Part shown: piece by piece, positions 31,186 through 40,012 of the stretch
Layout of the letters: every line of letters begins with the position of its first letter
Position numbering within the stretch: position 1 is the first letter of the stretch
Source: an uncultured Muribaculaceae bacterium
GTDB taxonomy: Bacteria; Bacteroidota; Bacteroidia; Bacteroidales; Muribaculaceae
Reading direction: 5' to 3'
NCBI GenBank assembly: GCA_910577585.1
Contig: CAJTNN010000005.1
Span: 2,005 to 66,004 of the forward strand
Length of the DNA: 64,000 nt
Notes under the pieces: generated by a model
Seen by the model: the letters and a program-made list of their open reading frames with translations, nothing else
Told to the model about the DNA's origin: nothing
Database searches by the model: none
Made by a program: the position numbers and the translations under genes

Positions 31186-31433
31186 ACTTCTATAAATCGA
31201 GTGTCGAAGAGGAGCCTCAGTGACTTATGAAGTCGTTTGAAGGACTTCTAAGCGAGAAATCGTCGTTTTTTAACAATTCGCCTCCGACTGAGCAAACCCT
31301 ATGTGGCTTCAATTGTTAAAAATATGACGGCTCACCAAGTGAGCGCATCGTCAAGAGGGGAGAGGGATCACCTACCGGATTCCACAGGCGATCAATCCAC
31401 CCCCGGTAACGAAAAACACAAGCTATAAATTAT
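31186..31433. other. Hairpin-rich gap before ureE
   Basis: No gene. Contains gaagtcgtttgaaggacttc (31229), a perfect 12-bp inverted repeat tttttaacaatt/aattgttaaaaa (31267 and 31311), and gctcaccaagtgagc (31331). Possibly decayed relatives of the adjacent hairpin element or a structured leader of ureEFGD. Confidence 0.45.
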
Positions 31434-32102
31434 ATGAAAATCTACTCAGAAGTTTTAGGCAACATCCGCACATCGCAAGAATGGAAAGATAGACTTGCAG
31501 AAGCGGAAATCGATGAGATATACCTCGACCAGTGGACAGCCCAGAAATCGCGATTTCTCGCCAAAGGACTGAGCGGTACAGAATACCCAGTGGCACTGGC
31601 TCGCCACACGCATATCGCCGACGGCGACATCATTGATTATGATCCGGCCACCGGACATGCCGTAGTGCTTCGTCTCGAGCTCAGTCCGGTGCTGGTTGTA
31701 GACCTCGAAGGGATAGCCGACAAAGACCACGACACCATCATCCGCATAGCCCTCGAGCTTGGTCACGCCATCGGCAATCAGCACTGGCCGGCAGTGGTGA
31801 AGGGGACAAAGGTGTATGTGCCACTCACGGTCGACAAGAAGGTGATGTTGAGTGTGCTGGAGACTCACCATATCCCGGGCATCACATTTGAGTTTGAGAA
31901 AGGTATGGACGTCATTCCATATCTCGCCCCCCACGAGACACGCCGCCTATTTGGCGGAGCCGGACATGAGAGCCACAGCCACGAGCATGACCACGGACAT
32001 ATCGTGCACTATCACGACCATGGCGATGGACATCCGCACTATCACGACCACTCGCATGATCATGAGTGTCATTGTCATGAAGAGAGCGACTCTATCCACT
32101 GA
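31434..32102 (+). CDS. ureE: Urease accessory protein UreE (nickel chaperone)
   Basis: 222 residues. Delivers nickel to the UreDFG-apourease complex. The N-terminal peptide-binding domain is followed by the metal-binding domain with GHAIGNQHWPAVV and the conserved His region (METHHIPGI-like: VLETHHIPGITFEFEKG). The last about 45 residues are a His-rich tail (HSHEHDHGHIVHYHDHGD...) that can store several nickel ions. First gene after the hairpin element. Confidence 0.95.
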   Translation: MKIYSEVLGNIRTSQEWKDRLAEAEIDEIYLDQWTAQKSRFLAKGLSGTEYPVALARHTHIADGDIIDYDPATGHAVVLRLELSPVLVVDLEGIADKDHDTIIRIALELGHAIGNQHWPAVVKGTKVYVPLTVDKKVMLSVLETHHIPGITFEFEKGMDVIPYLAPHETRRLFGGAGHESHSHEHDHGHIVHYHDHGDGHPHYHDHSHDHECHCHEESDSIH

Positions 32103-32162
32103 TTTCCACCCTACGTATCACGTCGCTGTGATACCAGTCCCTCACAACCCATCACTACCGAT

Positions 32163-32855
32163 ATGGACCCACAGCTCACAAATATAATGCGCCTGCTGCA
32201 GTTTACTGATTCTACATTCCCTGTAGGCACTTTCTCATTCTCGAATGGTCTGGAGACTGCAGGATTTGAGAATATAGTCACCGACAAGGCCACACTGCGA
32301 GATTTCGTAAAATCGCAGGCTCTTCAGGCTGCCTTCACCGACGGCATCGCCGCCTTGGCGGCCCACCGCGCCTTCAAGCGAGAAGACTATCCGGCGATTG
32401 TGGAGGCCGACCGGACCCTCATCCTCTGCAAGATGAACGACGAGGCCCGCCAGATGCTGCGCCGCATGGGAAAAAAACTTGGAGAGCTTGCAGTGAAGCT
32501 ATTCGATGACTCCATCGCCCGCCAATGGCTTGCAGATATCCGTCAGGACACGACACCCGGCACATATCCTGTGGCTCAAGGCATAGCATTCGCCGCCGCC
32601 GGCATTTCGGAGGCCGACCTCTTCTGCTCACACCAATATGGAGTAGTCAACATGGTGCTTTCTGCCGCTCTCAGATGTGTGCGCGTGTCGCACTATGACA
32701 CCCAGGAGATTCTATATGAGATGAGTTCGGAGGTGATGGATCTCTATGAGCAGGTCAAGCCGCTTGAAATAGGCGAGATGCACGCATTCTTCCCTGAACT
32801 CGACATCCTGGCCTCGCTCCATGAGAAAGGCAACATGCGAATGTTCATGAACTGA
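32163..32855 (+). CDS. ureF: Urease accessory protein UreF
   Basis: 230 residues. Acts with UreD and UreG as the urease activation complex, gating nickel transfer. All-helical protein with the family opening LLQFTDSTFPVGTFSFSNGLE, the CSHQYGVVNMVLSAALRCVRVSH segment and a C-terminal MHAFFPELDILASLHE. Sixty bases after ureE. Confidence 0.94.
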   Translation: MDPQLTNIMRLLQFTDSTFPVGTFSFSNGLETAGFENIVTDKATLRDFVKSQALQAAFTDGIAALAAHRAFKREDYPAIVEADRTLILCKMNDEARQMLRRMGKKLGELAVKLFDDSIARQWLADIRQDTTPGTYPVAQGIAFAAAGISEADLFCSHQYGVVNMVLSAALRCVRVSHYDTQEILYEMSSEVMDLYEQVKPLEIGEMHAFFPELDILASLHEKGNMRMFMN

Positions 32856-32986
32856 GGCCAGACATCACACGCCCGAGATGACTTTCCCAGTCAAGTGTGT
32901 CAGCGCAGCGCCATTTTACGTGGGCACAGCATCGCGCCGAAATCACAACATCAATCAAAAAAGTAACAGTAAATACATATTATAAA

Positions 32987-33604
32987 ATGAGTACATGCAG
33001 AATCGGAATCGGAGGCCCCGTAGGCTCCGGTAAGACCGCCCTTATAGAAGCCATTACACCCCGCCTGCTCGAGATGGGGCAGAATGTGCTGATCATCACC
33101 AACGACATCGTCACCACTGAAGATGCCAAACATGTGCGCAAAACCCTGAAGGGGGTACTTGTGGAAGACAAGATTATCGGCGTCGAGACCGGAGCCTGCC
33201 CCCACACAGCGGTGCGCGAAGATCCTTCGATGAACATTGCCGCAGTCGAAGAGATGGAGGAGAAATTTCCGGAGACCGACATTGTGCTGATTGAATCGGG
33301 AGGCGACAATCTTACGCTGACTTTCAGCCCGGCACTGGTGGATTTCTTTATCTACGTCATTGATGTGGCCGCCGGCGACAAGATACCCCGCAAAGATGGC
33401 CCAGGCATATCGCAGAGTGATATCCTGGTCATCAACAAGACTGACCTCGCCCCCTATGTGCATGCCGACCTCGGAGTGATGGACCACGACTCGAAACTCA
33501 TGCGACCCGGCAAGCCGTTCGTGTTCACCAACTGCATGACCGGCGAAGGGATCGACGAGCTTGTTGACCTCATCTTCAAGATGGCTCTATTCGACAAAAA
33601 ATAA
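32987..33604 (+). CDS. ureG: Urease accessory GTPase UreG
   Basis: 205 residues from the ATG at 32987 (MSTCRIGIGGPVGSGKT); an upstream frame extension to 32897 is unlike the family. P-loop GGPVGSGKT, nickel-binding Cys-Pro-His (GACPHTAVREDPS), ESGGDNL and the NKTDLAPYV guanine-specificity motif are all present. GTP hydrolysis drives nickel insertion. Lies between ureF and ureD. Confidence 0.97.
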   Translation: MSTCRIGIGGPVGSGKTALIEAITPRLLEMGQNVLIITNDIVTTEDAKHVRKTLKGVLVEDKIIGVETGACPHTAVREDPSMNIAAVEEMEEKFPETDIVLIESGGDNLTLTFSPALVDFFIYVIDVAAGDKIPRKDGPGISQSDILVINKTDLAPYVHADLGVMDHDSKLMRPGKPFVFTNCMTGEGIDELVDLIFKMALFDKK

Positions 33605-33625
33605 CCCACCTAACCCTATCGCACA

Positions 33626-34594
33626 ATGGCCTTCGATTATCAATTACATCAGACAACATCATCAAGCGGAGTGCCGGAGGTGGACTTCTCCGACCGCCGC
33701 GAGATGGCTCCATACCTCGATCTGCCGCAGGCAATGTATGTTGGAGCGCCGGGCAAACATGGCTATCTGCGCCTCGGGTTCGAGATTGACCCCGATGGCA
33801 AAAGCATACTCCGCGACCTCGACCGCCGCGCACCGCTCATAGTGCAGCAGGCTCTGTACTTCGACAAAGGTATGCCCGAGATGCCCTGTGTGTATATTCT
33901 GTCGTCAGGAGGCCCGAATGTAGAGGGTGACCGTTATCAGCAGGATATCACCATGAATCGCGGGTCATTCGCCTTTGTCACCACCGGCGCGGCCACCAAG
34001 CTGGCAGAGATGACCCACAACTATTCCGGACTGTCGCAACATATCGTGCTCAAGGAGGATTCATACCTCGAATTCATGCCCGAACCGGTGTATCCCTGCC
34101 GCCACACCCGTTTTATCTCTGACACCGACATTATCATAGACCCTTCGGCCTCTCTCTTCTATTCAGAGATTTTCATGGGCGGGCGCAAATACTATAATGG
34201 GGGAGAACTGTTTGAATACGACATCCTCTCGGTGTGCAGCCATGCCAGGCGTCCTGACGGCACTCCACTCTTCCGCGAGAAATTTATCATCGACCCGAAG
34301 ATGGTAAATCCGCGCCAACTCGGCATAATGGGCAAATATGATGTGTTTGCCAATGTGATTGTGCTCACATCAAAGGCTCACGCCGATAAAATCTACGAAG
34401 CCACAACTCCATTTATCGACCGTGAGCACTCTCTGGCATGCGGCATAACGCATCTGCCCAACGATGCCGGACTGCTCTTCAAGGTCTTAGGCATGGAGCC
34501 CGGGCCGGTAAAAGCCGTGGTACGCGAGTTTCTCTCGAAATTCCGCCGCGAGGTCAAGGGGCGCGAGGTGCCGGAGGAATTCCCATGGCGCTGA
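33626..34594 (+). CDS. ureD: Urease accessory protein UreD (UreH)
   Basis: 322 residues. Scaffold that binds apourease and forms the nickel tunnel with UreF/UreG. Family features: YVLSSGGPNVEGDRYQ-type motif (ILSSGGPNVEGDRY), TTGAATKL, LEFMPEPVYPCRHTRF and FMGGRKYYNGGE. Last gene of the ureEFGD run, followed by a strong bidirectional terminator. Confidence 0.94.
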   Translation: MAFDYQLHQTTSSSGVPEVDFSDRREMAPYLDLPQAMYVGAPGKHGYLRLGFEIDPDGKSILRDLDRRAPLIVQQALYFDKGMPEMPCVYILSSGGPNVEGDRYQQDITMNRGSFAFVTTGAATKLAEMTHNYSGLSQHIVLKEDSYLEFMPEPVYPCRHTRFISDTDIIIDPSASLFYSEIFMGGRKYYNGGELFEYDILSVCSHARRPDGTPLFREKFIIDPKMVNPRQLGIMGKYDVFANVIVLTSKAHADKIYEATTPFIDREHSLACGITHLPNDAGLLFKVLGMEPGPVKAVVREFLSKFRREVKGREVPEEFPWR

Positions 34595-34625
34595 AGATTC
34601 CGCCCCACGCCGAGTCAGGAAAGGC

Positions 34626-34669
34626 AATTCCCCGCCAAATCTCCACATAAAGAGATTTGGCGGGGAATT
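34626..34669. terminator. Bidirectional terminator between ureD and FNT gene
   Basis: Perfect 18-bp arms (34626-34643, 34652-34669, core ccccgccaaatctc), loop 8, placed between convergent genes. Confidence 0.8.
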
Positions 34670-34694
34670 TTGCATGCTGCAAAGGCTGCCCTAA

Positions 34695-35363
34695 TCAGCT
34701 GGCCACCGCATCTTCATCTTCTGCCGGCAGGGGGTTGGCTCCAGGTATTACAGCGGCCGGGTTGACAAGCCTATAGGCATTGCACCCCAGGAAATTACCG
34801 ACCACTATAGCCGCATAGAATGTAAGTACTTCTGCCAAATGGGCGGCAAGGTAGCCGCACGACGTAGAACAGATATAGAACGCGTCGGCCACACAATGCG
34901 GGAATCCGCATAATATGAAGGCAGGCACCGCAAAAAGCAGCGGCACCCAGGTGTTGCGGGCGTAACCCTGCACCGCCAGCGTCATCAGGAATCCGCAACC
35001 TATCGAAAGCAGACCATTCATCCACGCCGAATTGGCAAGACGCTTGGTTATGACAGCCTCGGCAGAAGCCTGCATCTCAGGAGTGGACACCAGTAGGGCC
35101 ATGGCTGCGCACCCTATAATATTTGCCAGCAGAATACCGGCAAGCCAGGCATAGCCCCCCTCACTCAACGCATTCTGAAAATGCGGACGCCACACAAACT
35201 GCGCCTTCCCCGTGAAGAGATTCAACTTCAGGCTCACCACGGCAATAAGTCCGATTGCAAAGAGCACCGCACCGGCCACACCACCTACTTTGAGAAAGAT
35301 TGTGCCGCCGATGCTGATGCAGCACCCGGCCAGAATACCTCTGAAAAGATATCTTATATCCAT
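34695..35363 (-). CDS. Formate/nitrite transporter (FNT) family channel
   Basis: 222 residues, shorter than the usual 260-285. Six hydrophobic segments. FNT features: GILAGCCISIGGTIFLKVGG near the start, the VSLKLNLFTGKAQFVW loop and HCVADAFYIC in the second half. FNT pores carry small anions (formate, nitrite, hydrosulfide). Next to urease it might handle a small product or acid anion; this is inference. Confidence 0.8.
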   Translation of the reverse strand: MDIRYLFRGILAGCCISIGGTIFLKVGGVAGAVLFAIGLIAVVSLKLNLFTGKAQFVWRPHFQNALSEGGYAWLAGILLANIIGCAAMALLVSTPEMQASAEAVITKRLANSAWMNGLLSIGCGFLMTLAVQGYARNTWVPLLFAVPAFILCGFPHCVADAFYICSTSCGYLAAHLAEVLTFYAAIVVGNFLGCNAYRLVNPAAVIPGANPLPAEDEDAVAS

Positions 35364-35428
35364 GTTATTGAGTTATGTAATATTCAAGATGTTAGACATT
35401 CAACATGATTCTCGCCGACATAAGCGAC

Positions 35429-35983
35429 TCATTTCTTATGTGTGTCGGCCACTACGGGGATTCCCCACAGCCCCTTCTCAAGGCGCAGGGTCAGGGTGTC
35501 GCCGGCATGCACGCGCGAATACTTTTTGCGGGACAGTTCACGATCTTTGACCCTGCCATCCGAAAGACGGAGAGTGATGAAATACACTCTGTAAGGGCGC
35601 CCATGAGTATACGTGCGCCTACCGCTGCGCTGCACCGGCTGGCGCATCTTTGTGTACTTCTCCACCACCACCGCATCTGCATCATACGCTGCCGCACTAT
35701 CAGCCCACAACATGTTGGAGCCGTAGAACATGGCCGAAAGAAATCCGGTAAAGAATACGATGTGGATTATAACATTCACAACCACATTATTAATTTCTGA
35801 CAACCAGCGCCACATCTGCCAGCCCCAGCAGGCACTGACAGCTGAGATAAGAAACGCCACTCCCGGTAGCACCCACCACTGTGCCAGCGTATAATCCTGC
35901 ATCACTGCCGACCCGGCATAACAGAATATGGCGAGCGCGCCCAGAAATCCACATAGAATTGTGCGTATTACTTTTTTCTTCAT
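35429..35983 (-). CDS. Uncharacterised membrane protein (DUF3592-like arrangement)
   Basis: 184 residues. Three transmembrane helices (about 8-28, 35-55, 68-92) followed by a 90-residue extramembrane beta domain (VVVEKYTKMRQ; YRVYFITLRLSDGRVKDRELS; HAGDTLTLRLEKG) that recalls DUF3592-type proteins. Function unknown. Faces left, between the FNT and MFS genes of the urea island. Confidence 0.6.
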   Translation of the reverse strand: MKKKVIRTILCGFLGALAIFCYAGSAVMQDYTLAQWWVLPGVAFLISAVSACWGWQMWRWLSEINNVVVNVIIHIVFFTGFLSAMFYGSNMLWADSAAAYDADAVVVEKYTKMRQPVQRSGRRTYTHGRPYRVYFITLRLSDGRVKDRELSRKKYSRVHAGDTLTLRLEKGLWGIPVVADTHKK

Positions 35984-36050
35984 AAGTCAGGATAGTCTCT
36001 TTATCCCCTCATCGCAGCATCCATTTATGTAACGCTTCATAATATTACAA

Positions 36051-36087
36051 ATTGCCCGCCGAGGTCAATTTGACTCCCGGCGGGCAA
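36051..36087 (-). terminator. Hairpin after MFS gene
   Basis: ttgcccgccg...ggtca pairs with tgac...cggcgggcaa between the MFS stop and the next gene; only a weak T-rich tail. Confidence 0.55.
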
Positions 36088-36120
36088 GTATGAAGAATTA
36101 GATGTTATCTATGTCCGAGG

Positions 36121-37536
36121 CTATATCTTTGTGTTTTCGGAATGCTCCACGCGTCGGCCATATACTGATGTCACTACCGCACCCAATGCCATTATCAACG
36201 CCGAGACTCCCAACACGAGTACTCCGCCACCGAGCTTCAGAAGCACAGGTACGATAAACACCCCCGCCACCGCACCGGCTTTGCCGATGGCAGCCGCGAT
36301 TCCGGTGCCCTGTCCGCGCACTTCGACGGGATAGATTTTAGGTGGCAGAAGATAGGTCACCAGATGAGGTCCGATATTCAAGAATAGCTCAAACGACATG
36401 AATGCCACAAGCGAAATCCACACGGGCCACTGCAGATGATACGAGAAGAGCAACACAATCAATGACACTGCACATGCCCAGAAACTTGCCGTCTGCAGCC
36501 GCACCTCCTTCACCTTTCGGCATGCAAGCCAGATGCCGATAAGGAAGCCCGGAAGAATGATGCATGAAATCCAGAGTGTGGTCTTCACCGATGCCTCTAC
36601 ATTCTCAAGCGGCGTAGAGAATTTAGATTCATGCTCGATGCCAAGAGCCATCACCAGAAGGGGGATAAACACGCCGATGCCATATACTCCCAGGCCCTCG
36701 CAGCTCCAAGGTATGCCGCTTAGCACGACCTTATCCCAATATTTGCGGCAGAACTTCACAAACGATAATTTCTCAGCCTCAGCTGCAGATGAGGCATTGA
36801 CATCAGGCTGCGGCCCAAGGCCGACATCCTTACCAAGGAATTTCCTCACCGCCATCTCCGCTTTCTGCGGCTCGCCATTATCATAAAGCCATTTCGGGCT
36901 CTCAAAGAAGTAGATTCTTGACAACACCATCACCATGCCGATGCCTGCCACAATCCACATCAGGTCGGGCCACCTCATGGCCGACTGCCACACCATTATC
37001 AGCATAAAGCTTAACGCCGCGGCGATGATATTGCCGAAGGCCGCCCCAGTCTTCACCATACCAAGCATCAGGAGTTTGTAGCGGTCAGGCATGAGCACCG
37101 AGGTATAATCAGAATCAAGGCTATATTCACCCCCGATGCCGAAGCCCACTACAAACAGAGCCACTATCAGCACCCAGACATCAGGCACAAAGATAGCCAC
37201 GAGCGAAGCCACCACAATCAGCAGCGGGCAAAGTCGGAAAAATATAAGATAGCCATATCGGTCGCTCAGCTTTCCGAAAACAACCGACCCGAGCATTATA
37301 CCAATCAGATCTGAGGCTCCGATAAGCCCCTGCAGCGGCGATGATAGATGGGCATATGTAGTGGTAATCATCATCAGCGGGATGATTACGCCGGCAACTG
37401 TGGCAACACCGGTGCCCACAAGCTGACCGAGACCTGTGACCGCCACTATCCACCAGTGGCGCCACGAGAGCGGCGCATCGGCTATGGTATATTTTGGACG
37501 CGCCATCGATGTCGATGTTGATGCGGTACTGTTCAT
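36121..37536 (-). CDS. MFS transporter (metabolite/sugar:H+ symporter type)
   Basis: 471 residues with twelve predicted helices. MFS signatures: GKLSDRYGYLIFFRLCPL (loop 2-3), VGFGIGGEYSLDSDYTS (helix 5, sugar-porter-like) and YPVEVRGQGTGIAAAIGKAG after helix 10. A central loop near residue 230-255 is charged. Substrate unknown; location between a urea transporter and an FNT channel suggests nitrogen or organic-acid uptake, as inference. Confidence 0.85.
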   Translation of the reverse strand: MNSTASTSTSMARPKYTIADAPLSWRHWWIVAVTGLGQLVGTGVATVAGVIIPLMMITTTYAHLSSPLQGLIGASDLIGIMLGSVVFGKLSDRYGYLIFFRLCPLLIVVASLVAIFVPDVWVLIVALFVVGFGIGGEYSLDSDYTSVLMPDRYKLLMLGMVKTGAAFGNIIAAALSFMLIMVWQSAMRWPDLMWIVAGIGMVMVLSRIYFFESPKWLYDNGEPQKAEMAVRKFLGKDVGLGPQPDVNASSAAEAEKLSFVKFCRKYWDKVVLSGIPWSCEGLGVYGIGVFIPLLVMALGIEHESKFSTPLENVEASVKTTLWISCIILPGFLIGIWLACRKVKEVRLQTASFWACAVSLIVLLFSYHLQWPVWISLVAFMSFELFLNIGPHLVTYLLPPKIYPVEVRGQGTGIAAAIGKAGAVAGVFIVPVLLKLGGGVLVLGVSALIMALGAVVTSVYGRRVEHSENTKI

Positions 37537-37554
37537 GACTTTATTTCAAATTTA

Positions 37555-37592
37555 ATGAAGTTGTCTAAAACGAAGTTGTTTAAACTTCAACA
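37555..37592. repeat. Palindrome-family copy (gaagttgtttaaacttcaac)
   Basis: gaagttgtctaaaac followed by gaagttgtttaaacttcaac, a diverged double copy of the palindrome at 10034, between the urea transporter and MFS genes. Confidence 0.45.
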
Positions 37593-37643
37593 TTTGCCAT
37601 GCCCTTTATAACGGGCTGACATCACTGCCCTTACGGACTGCAT

Positions 37644-38612
37644 TTATTTAGAGCCGGCAGGCTGAAACATCTTGTAGCCCGGAATCAGGAAGAGCCATGT
37701 GCCGATACAGAAGGGGCCGGTCAATGTTGCGAGTCCGAGCGGTGCGAATGCTGCGTTCATGCCGGCCTGGATAAACACTGTGGCCACGACTCCAAGCAAA
37801 GCCCACACCCATGTGCGCCAGTTACCGGTGTTGCAGAATGTGGCGCCAAGCGCTATGCCTGTCAGCACAGCTGAGAATCCGTAGAGTCCCTCAGCGATAT
37901 CGGCCGCCGGACCCTGCCAAAGAATTATGGTCAGTAATGCCACAGCCGAAGAGATAGCGGCCCAGAGGGCAGCCGCGCGCGAACACAATGCCAGACCTAC
38001 CAGAAAACATATGCCGGTGACCCAATTATTAATCAGGAACACTTGAGAAATACCCTTCAACCAATACACTACCAGCGAACCGAAACTCATGTCAAGGCTA
38101 CCCATGCTCTCGGCGGCAAACGCGGGCACTGACTCCATGGCAGGAGGCATGCCGTGCATATCACGCGCAGCGAGCAAAAAGAACCAAGTCGAGAGCACGA
38201 AGGGGAAAGTGAATGAGCTCACTCCCCATGCCGACATCACACGATTGAGTGCAGTGCGCACCCAAGTGGTCATAGCAGCACACAGTATCAGGGCAAGCCA
38301 CATCCACACCGTATTGCCCATGAAGGTAGGAAAGGCACACCCTACCAGCACACCATTAAATCCCCATAGACCCTGCGCTCCATGATCGTCCGGAAGTTTG
38401 AGGAAATATCCTGCAAGTGTAGAGACCACCACACCCACAAGCGCACCCCATGCCACGACACCAAGGCCCTCGGCATAAGCACCCCAGAATATCCCGATCA
38501 TGAACAACAGGCCGGTCCACATACTGTCCTGAAACATCACCTGGCCCACACCACGCAACACTGTGCGCGGGAAATCACGCCATACAGGCGCTGCTACCGA
38601 AGAATCACTCAT
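37644..38612 (-). CDS. Urea transporter (UT family)
   Basis: 322 residues, ten hydrophobic segments in two homologous halves. Each half shows the UT hallmark: FQDSMWTGLLFMIGI with GLWGFNGVLVGCAFP, and VFLINNWVTGICFLVG with GLYGFSAVLTGIALG. These proteins form urea-selective channels in the inner membrane. It would supply the neighbouring urease. A TAGCTTTG box lies at 38695-38688. Confidence 0.93.
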   Translation of the reverse strand: MSDSSVAAPVWRDFPRTVLRGVGQVMFQDSMWTGLLFMIGIFWGAYAEGLGVVAWGALVGVVVSTLAGYFLKLPDDHGAQGLWGFNGVLVGCAFPTFMGNTVWMWLALILCAAMTTWVRTALNRVMSAWGVSSFTFPFVLSTWFFLLAARDMHGMPPAMESVPAFAAESMGSLDMSFGSLVVYWLKGISQVFLINNWVTGICFLVGLALCSRAAALWAAISSAVALLTIILWQGPAADIAEGLYGFSAVLTGIALGATFCNTGNWRTWVWALLGVVATVFIQAGMNAAFAPLGLATLTGPFCIGTWLFLIPGYKMFQPAGSK

Positions 38613-38687
38613 AATTACTTATTTTCTTGGTTTTGATAAATGGAATCGAATATTTTCCGAAATGATCTCCCGCGGCATAACGAATGA

Positions 38688-38695
38688 CAAAGCTA
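38688..38695 (-). promoter_or_regulatory. -7 promoter box of urea transporter
   Basis: TAGCTTTG on the minus strand, 76 bases before the ATG; no TTTG -33 seen. Confidence 0.45.
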
Positions 38696-38896
38696 TCCCT
38701 ATGCGCGAGAGTCTTATATTTTTATAACCCTTTCACATGCTGAAAGGTTGATTTACATTTATAAATACCTTATAACTCACCCACGAGCATACGCACAATC
38801 CAAAATATCGGCTGTCAGCACACTCATCAAGAGCTGAGGCCAAAGCTGTCACGAACAATAATCGTATTCATGGCGTTAAAAAATATGAAATCAACA

Positions 38897-38952
38897 CCTC
38901 TGATTCTGTCGGCAGAATAGGGCTACATTACCTTACTGCCCGGCATCAGAGC
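38897..38952 (+). promoter_or_regulatory. Structured leader before nickel ECF transporter (possible riboswitch)
   Basis: CTCTGAT (38898-38904) pairs with ATCAGAG (38945-38951), enclosing two hairpins: TCTG-tcgg-CAGA and GGGC...GCCC. The three-way-junction-like leader ends 18 bases before the nikM-like ATG, well placed to control translation. It does not fit the NiCo riboswitch consensus as I know it. The rest of gap 38613-38896 holds a CCTTTCA/TGAAAGG hairpin near 38730 and no gene. Confidence 0.45.
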
Positions 38953-38969
38953 CTAAAATCTTACCGCTT

Positions 38970-39965
38970 ATGCACATGGCAGACGCTTTGATCAGCACCC
39001 CGGTGGCCCTTGCGGCCGGTGCTGCAGCGACAACACTTCTCGGCATCGCCGGCTATAAAGTCAACAAACAGAAAGGTGAGAACTCCAGAATAGTGCCACT
39101 GATGGGTGTATTAGGAGCCTTTATCTTCGCAGCTCAGATGATTAATTTCACGATTCCCGGCACAGGTTCATCGGGTCATATCATCGGAGGTGTGCTTCTT
39201 GCTGCATTCCTTGGACCATGGGCCGCATTTCTGACCCTCTCATCAGTCCTGATTATACAATGTCTCGTGTTTGCCGACGGCGGTCTGCTGGCATTGGGAT
39301 GCAATATCCTCAATATGGGAGCGATGTCAACGCTTGTGGCTTATCCGCTGATTTTCCGCCCGCTCACAAGTCATAAGGCTCCAGGCGCCCTGCGGCTCAT
39401 GATCGCCTCCGTACTCGCTTGCCTTGTGGGTATAGAGCTTGGCGCATGCTGTGTGACTCTTGAAACCGAGCTCTCAGGCATCACAGCATTGCCGACATCT
39501 ACCTTCTTAGCTGTGATGACCGGCATACACCTCGCCATCGGACTTGGCGAAGGTCTTGCCACCGGGGCAATTCTATGCTTTGTACTCCGCACGCGTCCCG
39601 ACCTGCTGGCCACCGACCGCATCCGAAGCACATCCTCCGGACGCAGAAGCATGAAAAATGTGCTCATCGGATTCGGCATCGCCACCATTGCATTGGGTGG
39701 AGGTCTGGCATTCTTCGCCTCTGAATATCCCGATGGCCTTGAGTGGAGCATCCAGAAGCTTACCGGCTCGACCGAGCTTGCCGCCACTCACGCCGACAGC
39801 ATCACCACGAGCCTCGAGAGTGTGCAGAAAGCCACCTCTGTCATGCCAGATTACGACAGTTCATTCTCCGGCATACTGGGTGCACTGATGGTGATAATTC
39901 TGGTGTGGAGCATCACTTCTCTTCTGACAGCCGGCCGACGCCGCCGACTGAGCTCAGAAGGTTGA
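38970..39965 (+). CDS. nikM: ECF nickel/cobalt transporter S component (CbiM/NikM-like, fused CbiN-like end)
   Basis: 331 residues. Begins MHMADALIS, where the N-terminal amine, His2 and nearby His form the metal site of CbiM/NikM. Membrane helices fill 1-210, with GCNILNMGAMST typical of the family. A C-terminal extension with helix, SEYPDGLEWS (the CbiN/NikN-like phrase) and a last helix (about 300-322) shows an M-N fusion. Nickel rather than cobalt is inferred from the adjacent urease. Confidence 0.9.
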   Translation: MHMADALISTPVALAAGAAATTLLGIAGYKVNKQKGENSRIVPLMGVLGAFIFAAQMINFTIPGTGSSGHIIGGVLLAAFLGPWAAFLTLSSVLIIQCLVFADGGLLALGCNILNMGAMSTLVAYPLIFRPLTSHKAPGALRLMIASVLACLVGIELGACCVTLETELSGITALPTSTFLAVMTGIHLAIGLGEGLATGAILCFVLRTRPDLLATDRIRSTSSGRRSMKNVLIGFGIATIALGGGLAFFASEYPDGLEWSIQKLTGSTELAATHADSITTSLESVQKATSVMPDYDSSFSGILGALMVIILVWSITSLLTAGRRRRLSSEG

Positions 39966-40012
39966 CATATTCTAAAGAGTAGCCGGGGTTCGACACAGGC
40001 CATAAAGATAAA

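Noticed and set aside
32897..32986. 30-residue N-terminal extension of UreG
   Set aside because: Not UreG-like; the family start MSTCRIGIGG at 32987 fits normal length.
33576..33833. Arg/Gly-rich frame antisense to ureD
   Set aside because: Overlaps the ureG end and ureD start; typical of GC-rich antisense reading.
38897..38952. Naming the nikM leader a NiCo or cobalamin riboswitch
   Set aside because: Neither the NiCo four-way junction nor the B12-box could be found; left as an unnamed structure.
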